Assembly: GCA_025618425.1 (NCBI GenBank)
Contig: CM046832.1
Coordinates: 60,291,087 to 60,355,086, forward strand
Origin: Heliocidaris tuberculata
Lineage: Eukaryota > Echinodermata > Echinoidea > Camarodonta > Echinometridae
Length of the DNA stretch: 64,000 nucleotides
Direction of reading: 5' to 3'
Notes under the pieces: model-generated
The model's database searches: none
What the model was told of the DNA's origin: nothing
What the model saw: the letters and a program-made list of their open reading frames with translations, nothing else
Position numbers and translations under genes: made by a program
Shown: piece by piece, positions 21,701 to 34,370 of the stretch
How positions within the stretch are numbered: the first letter of the stretch is position 1
How the letters are laid out: every line of letters starts with the position of its first letter

Positions 21701-24700
21701 CATCCAACATGAGAGAACTTGCGAGTCAACGTGGATAGTTCTGTTGAAAATCCATTAATCCAACTTGAAAAATTCTAGATCTAGATCAAGATCTAACGTT
21801 AGGGTCTAAGACTAACGTTACATCTAAAGTTATACCAACACAATATATAAGTCCAATCCTCCCTATTGAAAACAGAGTGGGGCAAAATATGAAATTGAAA
21901 TTGAAAAAAGTTGATCCTGCAAGTGTAGATCTATATGTTTGAATCATGTGAATAATCAAGTAACTCCAAGTTTGAGTGGTGTTAAAATTGATGTATTAAG
22001 CGAAAATGCTCGGTAATACACGCTTACTCTGGGTAGCCGTAAGTGCATAGGCTGCGTCATCTCGTAAAAGTTTTGACTTTTCGATACATACCCCCTTGAT
22101 TTCGAATATATACTTGGTGTCACAGTGAATGCGCCCGGTATTGTATAGCCTATCACTAGCAAAATCACATGTTAGGGGGGGGGGAATGAATACCTGGTCA
22201 CGTGTACACTCTCAACCAATCATTTCACTGGATCTTCAATCATTTTATAAAAACAAAATAAATGAATGATAACATCAGCTATTTATAGGGCTCCCTCGTC
22301 TGTTAATATTAACGAAACCATCTACCATTTTGGTCTTGCAGGATGTTCTTTCTTAAGAACCTTCGTGGCATTTCTGAAGGGCATATGAAGAGAGAGATGG
22401 AAACCAGCACAGCAGGAGTCGAACCCTGAACAAAGCTAAACGACAAGAGAAAGGCCGAAAGATTTTTATTATGTTTTATAATTTTCAGATTACCTTTTGC
22501 ATCCCAGTTTTGCATATTCTGGTCTGAATTATCTCCAACGTCATCATTAACAAGAAATCTTAAATCCTATTTTCTTCAAAATCCCCCATTATCTAGGATG
22601 ACGTGGAATTTGTTGGTACAAAGTGTGATCCCTGTACCCTAAAGCCCCTGTGTATCAGTAATAATGCATTTTTTTTTTAATTCCCTTGGAAGACGAGTGA
22701 AAATTTGGTAACTGCATGAAAGTCATGGGGGAAAACCCAAAAGAATAAGAACCGCTATTCATAATGGAGAAAAGGCTTATTATTCAGAAGGGTCATTATT
22801 CATAAGGACTGCTTTTCATATTACGAGAAGAGGGTCGCTATTCATAATACGGAAAGAGGATCGCTATTCATAATAGAAGAGGGTCGCTATTCATATCATG
22901 AAATGAGGGTCGCTATTCATAATACGGATTGAGGGTCGCTATTCATAATAGGAGAAGGTTGCTATTCATAATAGGAGAAGAGGGTCACTATTCATAATAC
23001 GAAATGAGGGTTGCTGTTCCCTCATACCATATTACGAATAGTGACCTTCCTATTATGAAGAGTGACCCTCAGTCCGTATTATGAATAACGACCCTCTTCT
23101 CTTATCATGAATAGTGGTCCTTATGAGTAATGACCCTCAATGTGAATTAGGAATAGCAACCCTCATCTCACATTATGAATAGCGGTCCTTATGAATAATG
23201 GTCGTCATGACTTTATGAATAGTGAGCCCCCTTTCCATTTTATGAATAGCGGACCTTCAGGTATAGGAACTTACATGTTATGAATAGCGGTCCTTATGAC
23301 TAGCGGTCCTTATGACTACCGAGTTTTCCCCAATAGATAGACACCTTTATAATTCACACAGCTTTAACTTACCAATAAATGCTACAGATTTTTATTGTGC
23401 TTTATCTTCACTAAGGCTGCACGCCCTATAGTTATTTTGACTTATTTCTTTCTTACTGAATTAAAACTCCTTTCATAATCTCTATCCTACTTCATTGAAA
23501 TATTCCTCCGACTTACCCTGGAGTAAAGAGGGATGCCCAGCCGGGAATGATCTTCGGGTCCTGTGTAACCCAGAGCAACACAAGAACGATGAAATGGACC
23601 AATACGGCCCACTCAGCAAATCTAAGAAAACAAAACGAAGTGAAACACAATAAGACAATATATTACAAAGTAAAAGAATGTCATCGATAGCTTTTATATT
23701 CTCCAGAGTGTCTTTTTTAATAGTTTTTAAAGAGACAACGATTTAAAATGACTTATTCATCAACTGACAAAATGTAGGTCGAATGGGGTTATTTTGAGGG
23801 GGCTTTGATATGGCCCGCCGATAAAGGTAACCCGGCCGCGTTATTTACAAATTGTAATACATTCTCAGGACGGATGTACGCGCGGAGGTATGCGCGCATG
23901 TTAAGGAGCGGAATCATCTGGTTACCAGAATGAATAAGCTTTCATTGTAGTCGTGGCTTTTGTAACTGATGGACGGAATTTAAAATGAGTGCGGAATAAA
24001 ATCCCCATTTTCTCCACCATTTATTTAAACAATTTTCAGATAGTGGCAATATGGCATGACAACGGTCATGATAGTTAACGATGAGGTTCAGTTCTGGTCA
24101 GACGATTGTATTGTGATAGAAAAGGTTCAAAGCACATGGGAAAGGTTGATCATGTTTACATTTACATAAGAATGGGTAGACTGAGATTTTTTTTTTTTTT
24201 TTGATCGATCATCAAAAAGATAAGAAATTAGCCCAAATTTGCTGGAAAGCTTGTGCATTGCACGCATATATGGCATGAATGTTCAGTAAGAACACTTCAG
24301 CTATTTCTCGTCATATTTCGAATATGAGAGTATTTGAAGAACAATCCTTTTCAGAGGTCATTTCTTCTATGATTGTCTTCCAAATTGACATTGAAGGAAT
24401 AGGAAACTTCACAAATTATTACTTTTGTTTTCACCTTCCTCGGACCTCAATCTTCTCTTTAAGATAATGGATGTAGTTCTTCGAGACTATTGATATAATT
24501 GATGACAGTTCAATCACATTTTGGGGCTCTTCAGTGCATTGAATTGATGATTTGACATTACAAGTAATGTGTTTATAGGATTATAAAGAAGAATATGTTT
24601 GTATGCTTGTGGATGTGTCTGTATGTATATCTATATATAAATATGTTTATGCATGGGTATATATGCGTTTCTGTAATTATATATGCATTCAGTAGATATG

Positions 24701-27700
24701 ATATGCATATGTTTATCATTCGTTTTTGTTGGAAAGAGCTCATGGGTTAGGTACCAATCCAGATTCGGAAGCATTTGGGCTTGGTTGCACAGATTTCTGC
24801 ATAAAAACAGATTGCGCGTCGTGCACGCAGAAATGTGGGCCGTAGGGGAATTTTCCCGACTAAACAATTTTTAACAGTTGGTTTTTTCGCCCCTACTCGG
24901 GTTTGGATGGATGGTACATTTTGAGCAATGACATATAATAGCGAAACTGTCTTGTGATGATGATATTTTAAAGCATCATTTAATGTAAGACGAATTATAT
25001 ATACTAACCTATATATTCTCGTTTGGTGGTAATTTGGCAATTATGCCGCCTAAACACGTATGTTAAGTGAGTAAATTACGCTGTTATATGTAAAATTGTA
25101 TTTTCGGCTCCACTCGATTTCACATGCGGGGGGCTGTCATGTATTACTTTAGAATATTGTATGCGGTGTCACGTTAAACTTTAATCTTAGGCTTCACACG
25201 ATCTTACATGCGTGGAGGCTCGAAGGCCTATATCTAAGGTTAGGCCTCACCCGATCTTACATGCGGGGAGGCTGGGATCTGTAATCCACCGACATTTAAT
25301 ATTTTCAAGCTGATCTGGGATTCCTGTCCGGCTAGCAGGGTACTAGTGGCAAGGCAGCTGGGAATGTTAACGTTAGGGTAGGAGGGGGCGGGCCTTCTAG
25401 TCGGGGGTATAACCCCTCTCCGGGAAGCTCTCACGAGGTTATCGGTTGGAAATTAACATGTATGAATTTGTATTCCGTGTGCATTGTGATTTGATAGGCC
25501 TATTCATTAGTGTGTTGTGATTATATATCCAAAGAAATTGTGTTGTGACACCGAAATGGATTGTGAATTAAGCGTCCATCACAAATAAAGCCACGACAAA
25601 TCGCAAATGTTGTTATGTGTTATTTTGTCAGGTGAGAATAAACTGAAAATAAACTTGCGCGCTGGTTCAGTATACTATGTATTCTTAATTAAAGCAGTAG
25701 CACCATCTTGAATCTTGAATCTTGAATTCGAGGCACCCAAAAAGCCATATTGACAGCTGTCCAGGGTGACAGAGAGTGTGTGGGTGGGTGTGTGTGTTGT
25801 GTGTGTGTGCAGCGTGCAAGTAAAAGAAGCCAGACATCGTGTAAGTGAAGACGTGTTGACGGAGGGTGAAAGAAAGGAGGGTGCATTGTCATGATGGTGG
25901 TGAATGTCGGCTTCATGGCTCCCCTTCTTAAAGGGCTTTGGTGGATGGGCCCGTCATTTAACTGTGATGGACGAGACTACTATAGTCCGAAAACCAGCAG
26001 TCGAGCTAGATGTTTAGCTACTGCTGGGAGTCTGTTCCATATTTTTTAGATATTTATTTATTTACAGTTTGAATTCTACAGGGTGACATTGTCAGTTTCA
26101 GAACTGCTTTCCACAACGGCCCTGTCAGCATTTACTATGTACATGACATTATTTTTAAAGATTGACATACAGAAAAAATAAATATATAATCCCTTGTTGA
26201 GATTACTAACAAAGAAATAAATTAATTTACGTATATACAAAATACAGATTTGAAGACCAACTAACATTAATTAGACTGAAGAAAAATGTTAAAGTTTGAA
26301 AAAAAAAGACAAGAACAAAACCAAACACCATTTTTTTTTTATAAATTGAAACGGTTTAACAGTTAACTTTACCTTACCGTTTAAATCTGACATTAAAAAT
26401 GAGTGATTTGGAAACACTTTAGAAAATAACAACATTTTCCGGCATTGATCATATCTAAACATATGGGATAACTCGAGGGGTAAAGCTATACCATTTATAA
26501 ACAAACCTTATTATCATTAACCTGATTTTACATCAACCAAGCTACCCCAAACTTAAAAGCTGGCTACGCCACTGCATGAACTGCTAACTAAAACTTTGAC
26601 TACGTAAATACCTGAAAGGGCCTAGATCCTTGTATGCCCTTTGAATGACAGCCTTCACACGTCCTGATGGATCTTTGCTAGATGTAGTGTGTTTACATCG
26701 ACAGCTAGTAAGAGTACCAAAAAAAAATGAAAATGGCACACATATGCAATAGTATTAGCAGCTCCTTGGACAAACTATATAAATATTATGACTAAACTGA
26801 ATTGAATAAGAGAGCAATGCAGGGTCCATTATTTCAATACGTTGCCCCCCTGTCATCGCTAGAGAGCTAGAGAAGGGGGATACGTCCCACTCGAAATTCA
26901 TGCCAGCAAATACTTTGACAATTCTGAGCCCTGCGTTTAAACTTTTAAACAAATTAACGAACATTGTGGATCTTTCTTTTTCATAATAAGGGGTTATGGT
27001 TTTGTTTAGCTCTTGATATATTTTCTCCAAGCCAGGTGGTGTACATCAATGTTCTTATTTCCTACATGATAAATTGGTTAGAATGTCTATTCTCATCACG
27101 AATACTTTTTTTATTACACGAACACAAGATTACCTGCGTTGGAAAATTTAATGGCTGTATTCCTAAAAGTGTACTTATTTCAGTTCAACTAAAAGAACAA
27201 AATAATCATTTCAACTTGAAAGAAATTTCTCATGTTAATTTCAAGACTGGATTAATTTCGTTCATTTATCTCGTGAGTAACTGTAATTTTCTACAGAATA
27301 AAGGGCTTGATCCCTGACGATTATTAAATCACAGGACAAAGTTAAAACCAGGGCTATGTTTCATAAAACTTATTATCAATAACAAGTTGCAATAGCTCAT
27401 ATAAGCTACTGAAATCCTTGCATCTGATTGGCTGAGAGCAAATTTGTCATAGAGCTTTGGCAGTGTTTGTTTGTTTGTTGTTTTTATTGCAACCATGATA
27501 AAATACAAGCAAAACATCAAACATAATCTTAAAACAATGAACAATCAATATCAAAACTTGATTAGCCAGCTAAAACAACTGAAAGGGTCAGAATTAAATC
27601 ATTTCAATCTCCACTCGCTATCATTATATAGTAAATCACTCAATATAAGAGTGTCTATGATTATGTATCATACAAAATGAATAAAATAGAGGATTAATCA

Positions 27701-30700
27701 TGAGAAAACATAGACCACTTCCTCAGATGACTCCCATATTTTTCCTTTTTGTGAGCTATGACATATTCAATTATCTTACATTTTACTAAAGCTAAAAACA
27801 TTTCAAAGTCCAAAGTTGATCCTTAAATCTGCATCTAGAGATATAAAATTTTAAACAGAGGAATAGAAAACTCCAAACAATATATGGCATGAAGAAAAGG
27901 TGTAAACTTTGGCAGCTGTTATTGATAACAAATTTTATGAAACGGGGACCAGGTTGGTCCCCGTTTATGCACCTGTCACACTTTGCCGGATAAGGCAAAC
28001 GCATGAGAAACGAATGTAGATTTTTGGCATCCGTTGATATCCATTAAAATGCGTTTCGTGTCCTTTTTATCCTTTAGATGGACGTTCATCGTCAGGTGAT
28101 TTCCGTCAAAGCACAAACAAAGGATAAACAAAATACCATCCGTTTCTTGTACGGTGGGCCGATACAGCGATGTGTGACAGGGGCATAATGATCAGAATGA
28201 TACCATCTAAGAACAAACACAAGAGACAACCATTACCCCGGAAAACTACCCAGACAAAAATATCTACTCCGATGACATCAATCCCTACATTTGTCCCTGA
28301 ACAATTACTCCCTCCCGGACAACTACCTCCATAATAAAAATATCCAAATACCCCTCAGACAACTACTTGGGCTTAATTAGTCTAGGGGGGAGTTGTCGTA
28401 GAAGTAAATTTCAGTGGTAAACAGTCCGGGATAATTTCTTATGTTGTGGTTGTCAAGGGAAGGTAGTCCCGTCTTAGAATCTAAATCAGTACCTGAGTCT
28501 GATCGGTTAAGAGTGAGCACTGGGGTAAAAATTTCATTTTCAGATTTTTATAATGAAATCACTTTCAGGTTTTTCATTAATATCTAAAGTTGGTAAAATT
28601 CACGTTTGTTTAATTGACGAGGTCAGGAAAGTCATTGGATTGGCCCATTTTTCAAGGGGTGATGAACACTAATGTCACGGATGGACATTTTCTAGAAAGA
28701 TTGATTTGGTCCTAGTTTAACACTCTCTAAACTTTATTAAGTTTTGTTAGCAAATAATTATAGATCAAACACTATTCCATTAAAAACAAAACAAAAAATT
28801 TGAAAATATTTGTACAGAAATGGTTGTGCCGCATGGTCATTCACATCTTGATGCAAATTTGTCCATCCGTGACAGAAAAAAATTGTAAAAGTTTTTTTTT
28901 TTCCATTTGTGGGGCAAAAGTGAAAACAAAAACCATGCTGAGCTATCTCACTAGTTAGAGCCCTATATCATGTATGAACAAAACCTTGATCAATTAAATA
29001 TATATATACTAGAAACGAATTTGAAAATTGTCACGGATGGACATTAACTTTGTCACGGACGGACAATGCAATATACTGAAATGGTAAATGCTGTGAGATT
29101 TCAAATTCAATGAATTGTTTTATTGTTTATTGCTTCATGGAACATATTTCATCTAAAATATCAAGTACAGTGAAACCTGTCCATAAAGACCGCTCAAGGG
29201 AGGCAAGAAAAGCAGTCCTTATGAGCAGGTTGTCTTTAAGTACAGGTTCCTTTAATACATGTTTCAATGAGAAACAGTTTTCAAGAGAAACAAAAATAGT
29301 GGTCTTTATAGACAGGTAGTCTTTCTATACAGGTGGTCGCTAAAGCAGGTTGGGCTGTATATGGTATTGTGATCCCCCATATGAATGCAAAAAATACCCC
29401 CACGCAGCGCCAATACATTATTTTTTTCAAGCTAATAAATGCCATAAAAACCTAATGAGTTTGCTATGGCTCTAATGGAGCCAGCCTGCATTGTCAGTCT
29501 GCAAAAGACATCCATTACACGTGTTCACAGAAGATGAATACTTATTTTCTTACTTATTCAATTTATTAATATTGTTATTGCTATTATTGTAGCTGATATT
29601 TTTCGTCGTCAGCAACGTGCAAAAGTTTTGGATTCAACATTAATACCGAAGCTTGATTAATATTCAAATTAAATGACAAGTTGTGCTAGAAAATTATAAA
29701 CATTGGAGGTCAGATATGGTTTCAGACCACAAGAGCCATGGTTGGATTCTATTTTGTAAAAATGCTTTGGATTAGTTGTACTTTTGAGACAGATATAGAT
29801 ACTTTGTAGTTCAGGATCATACACAGCCAACAATTCATAAAGAAATTCTGTAATCATATAACATAAGAAGAAACCTTGTTAGACACTATAATTTTAAATG
29901 CTCATAATTGAATTAGTTGCATCAACCCTGAAACAGTTTTTTATGTGGAAGAGGGTCAGAAAGCTATAATATATGACTTACACGAGTCGTGTTGGGCAAT
30001 CCCTCAACTAACACGAATAATTAGGCTCTATGGGCTTTATACACTCAACCGTTGCCATTAGGGCCTTTTTCCAGAAAGCCAACATTGTTCTTAAAGTGAT
30101 AGAGACATTACTGAAAAACTTAACTATGGTATGAGAAAATGATCTGCATGTCATGATTTGGGTTTCACCCTCTTAAACAGAACTATTGAAAAATATGAGA
30201 TGTTATAAAGAGTACTGCAACAGGGCCCTGTTCACTAAAAGTTTTATGCAACAGGGCCCTGGGTCCTGTTGCATAAAGCTTTTAGTGAATTGTGACATAA
30301 ATCTCAATCGTGACATAAATCTCTGCATAAACTATGTCATTGACATTTATGACATTGACAGGTATGTGATGTTGTAAATGAAATAAGAAGTTTTACTTCC
30401 TATACATATGATAATGATCAATCACACATAATCCTATTTCTATGTTACCTCTATGTTTGAAACAAAATATATGTCTTTGAGCTGGAAAGTAAATTAAAAT
30501 ACTAAATATTGATGTTTGATTTTGGTGCACCTACATGACTGTAATGTAAAGGGTTATATTGTGAAAGCTTATATCACATTCTTCTCAACATTTTTGTTCA
30601 TTTTTGGCTGTAGCATATGTTGAACATGTACAGTACATGCAGTTGTACATTGTGTATACAGTACAATACAGGCATCCACTTTTGACATAGATTCCAATTA

Positions 30701-32579
30701 AAAACTAAGTTTTTCAAGCTAAGTTTTGCTTAATAGTGAAATAAAATCAATTTCAAACAAAAAGCAGAAAGCAAATAGTACGTATGCGAGATTTTAGATA
30801 GGAACACATGCAGTTTTTAAGTTAATGTCCGTCCGTGACGCTCAAAATGTCCGTCCGTGACGCCCAAATGTCCGTCCATGACAAAAAGTTTTCGGACGTC
30901 TAGCAAAAGTTACAGCTTGCTTTAAAATTCTATGTATATGACAGGGAAGTCAATTTGCTTGACTAACATTTGCAGTCAAAAAAATTTGTCAGTGACAGTT
31001 CGCTTAGATAGAAAAGACAAAAGACTACAGATAAGTCAAGAAACCCATTTCTATCTTGTCCGTCCGTGACAATATTTAATGCATTCTATTTTTAGTAGGT
31101 AGCCATGGCAACCAAATTTTATCATCACTTAGCACCTTCAGTGGTACTCTTCACAATAAAACATAAAACAGCTCATTACATCTCAACACTTTTTTTTTTT
31201 TTACAGACCTTCAAACTTCAAAATTTGTCAAATGTCCGTCCGTGACTAACCGATCAGGCTCACCTGTAACTGAGATAAAACCACTGGAGCCAGGCCCAGC
31301 AAACGAGAACGCTCACCACCATTCCAGGTAGACCAATCAGCATCCATGTCCCGTAGTTTAAGCCAGGCTCTGATCCATAGAGGCTTTAACGGATAATTAC
31401 ATTTACCAATTTTTGTTCCCGAATACAAGCAGGAAGAAGTATAAGCAAAGCAGAACAAAATATATACAATGGGCACAGTATTGAGTCATGATAGTTAAAT
31501 ATATGTCATTAACGTATGCTTTAGAATAACCATTTTCATCCCCTTAAGACACGATTTGGCAATAGGAACATAAAAACAATCATAAACCAGACACTTTCAG
31601 GCAAACCCAGTTGAATGATAAAGCTCTGGGTGCACGGGGAAACGCTCTTCCTACAATACTATTACCATGGATTTACTACCTTATTTGGAGCAATGTCTTA
31701 TAGAGTCGAGTTCAATCACTTGACTCTCAATCAATATTTTGAGGGTTCGAATCTCTACCCGGTGCGTGTGTCCTCAGACAAGGTGTTTCATCATTCTGTT
31801 GTCTCTTTCCACCCATGTGTTAAATGTGTACCTCGCAGGATGTATTCCTTGAAATGCACGTGCCCTTAAGCCTGCGTCACAGTCATATCCAACGGTCTCC
31901 GGCCGATTTTGTTGATCGCCAGAAAGTCGCCGAATTTCAAATCTGCCCTGGAGTCGAGCGTATTTTTGCTTGAAATCTACCCTGTCACATATTGGAACAC
32001 TAACATGATCAGAAGTCGCCCAGCGCCCGTCAGTAAACAAATGGGAGTCGGGTTAAGCCTGCTCGACATAAGGGCGGACGCCGTCCGAGTTTCAGTCGAT
32101 GATCAATAGTTATGTCGGTGCCCGCCCGACGTCCTGTCTGGAGTCTTCCTACTCCTCCGCGCCTAGAATATATCGTCTGTTTGGAGCCAGAAGGGCGTTA
32201 ATTTTGTGTTAAAGTATATGAGTATAACCTAGGGGCCAAATTCCCGAGTTGACAGGAGGAGCCCTGCCGGGGCCCGTAGAAGCCGCCAGACGACGGCCAA
32301 ACACCAGCATGGGGCGCGCTCGAAGCACGCCCGACTTTGTAGAAGTTCAAGTATCGTTGGGAGCCTGCGGCGGCCGCGCAGCTCTGCCGACCTCCGTCCG
32401 AATTTTAAAGCCCCAAAATGGTCTAAAATCGTCGGATTGCAGCCCGAATATCGATCGATTACGCCTGCTGGCGGAGCTGAGGTTCGGGTAATATTATCCA
32501 AATCTCTTTGGAAGCACACATTGACGTTATATTATTATGTGATATGCGCTATACAAGTACAAGAACGGTTGTTCATTAC

Positions 32580-32635
<56 letters not shown>

Positions 32636-34339
32636 TTATTTCTGATATTATCATTATCATCATCACCATCACCATCATCATTACTATTACCTTTCCACCA
32701 TGGTAGCACAAATGATGTTAGGGTTAGTTCCGGTGAGGGCTCCCGTCCCTCCCACATTGGCGGCGTATGGGACACAGAGCAGGATCCCCTTGCAAAAGCT
32801 CGAGTGTGAAGACGGTCCAGAGGACTTGGACATTCTGGGCTTGGTATCCAAACCTATCAATCCGTTGGTTCTGAAAGCCAATTTTTATTTTGTAATAACT
32901 TACTTTTAGCCAGGTACCCCAACTTTGTGGCGAACGCTAACATATCTCTGCCAACCGTAAAATTTAGTATGCAAGATTTCATTGGCACCTGCGGACTTTC
33001 TCAGGCCAAATGTTTCTTTAGAAAAATAATTTCTTGCTGTCTGCTGCCTCGAGATCATAGGTGATAGATAGTAAGTAGCCAGAATCCCTATTCTGTGAAG
33101 GAATGAAAATTTTATTCCTGATGGATGCTTTCTTACCTAGAAAAGTGTTTCAAAGTTATGTCCATTACGTGTTCTGCAACTGTTGAATGAGACGTATAGT
33201 TCAATCTAAGGGCTCTTTTGAGTTCTTTCAATCTATCCTTTAGTCTTTCTTTACAATAAGAACTAACACAATCAGTGGACGCCTTAATAACACTTTTTTT
33301 ATCATTGATAAGGACCCCATTGATCAATAGCATCCATCACTCTATCAAGTTCACTGTCGCAGGAGAGGGTGAGAGGTCATTGAGCTTTCTGGACACAAAG
33401 GTCTATGTGAATGATGGCATTATTCTATCCAAGCCCCCCCCCCAAAAAAAAAAAAAAAATGAATAAATAAATAAATAAATAAGTAAATGAAATAAATTAA
33501 TTAATTAATTAATTGATTAAATAAAAATAAAATATATAAATAAATAATTATTTTTTTTAAATAATAAATAAATTAAATAAATTAAATAAAAAAGAAAGAA
33601 AGAAAGAAATAAAGAAGAAGAAGAAGGGAAAAAATCGACCAGAGTATATTTCTTCATGTTGCCAACAATAGTAAGCATCCTGCTCGAAGTCCACTAAGCG
33701 TCGAGCTGGTTCACCCTAAGCACAAACTATCCGTAAAAAAAAGGACAGGTATTATCTATAAGAGAAACAGGGAGTACACTACGCGATAGATTGAAAGAAC
33801 ACAAAAGAACCATCCGTCTCATTCAGCAGTTGGAGAACACACCCTTAATACTTGACATGATACTGGATGGGATGATGCCCATATTCTTGACTCTGAAACA
33901 CAATTCTGAATTCTGACTATAAGAAAGATGATATAATTCATCTTGAATAAAAGGATTACTCCTTCACTGGCTACTCACTGTTACATACCTTGCTCAAGTG
34001 ATATTGAGGGAGCAGAAAGAATTACTTGACTTGAGAAGATGCACAGGCGTGGATGACAGCTTGCCTACTAAATTTCAAGGTTGGTAGAAGCTTAAGCTCC
34101 ATATTATGATTGCCACAACTAATGGATTTGTTCTGTATGGAATGCCTGCAGAAAGAAGAGAATGACGCTAGAATACATGCATAAACATTCCAATTCCTCA
34201 TTTACGACCATGTGGATGACATGCATTGCTTCTTTTTGTTTCTTTTTTGTTTGTTTCTTTTTTGGGGGGGGGAATTTTCTTCTTCTCATGCCGACAGTCG
34301 CGTTTCAATTGTTAGTTTAAGTATAATATGGAAATGACG

Positions 34340-34370
<31 letters not shown>

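Larger units (their letters stand above)
28486..31273. repeat. 13-mer cluster region bounded by inverted repeat, SLC13 intron 6
   Basis: Perfect 11-base inverted repeats CTGATCGGTTA (28499-28509) and TAACCGATCAG (31247-31257) bound the region. Weaker similarity extends outward and reaches the exon 6 donor. Inside are nine copies (three with one transition) of GTCCGTCCGTGAC in either orientation: about 28674, 28861, 29030, 29052, 30827, 30849, 30870, 31058 and 31234. They cluster at the two ends as subterminal repeats of large DNA transposons do. No transposase frame was seen. It may be a non-autonomous element or a motif cluster with another role. Confidence 0.6.

Noticed and set aside
22385..22440. 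TTCAG as the exon 9 acceptor
   Set aside because: It gives the wrong phase. The upstream TTTAG joins exon 8 in frame and extends the family match (FVQGSTPA).
22727..23331. CRISPR-like spaced repeats
   Set aside because: Host is eukaryotic, units are imperfect and switch orientation, and spacers are themselves degenerate repeats.
24400..25900. Possible LTR retrotransposon end (AATAAA and repeat blocks)
   Set aside because: No paired LTR, primer-binding site or gag/pol frame could be found.
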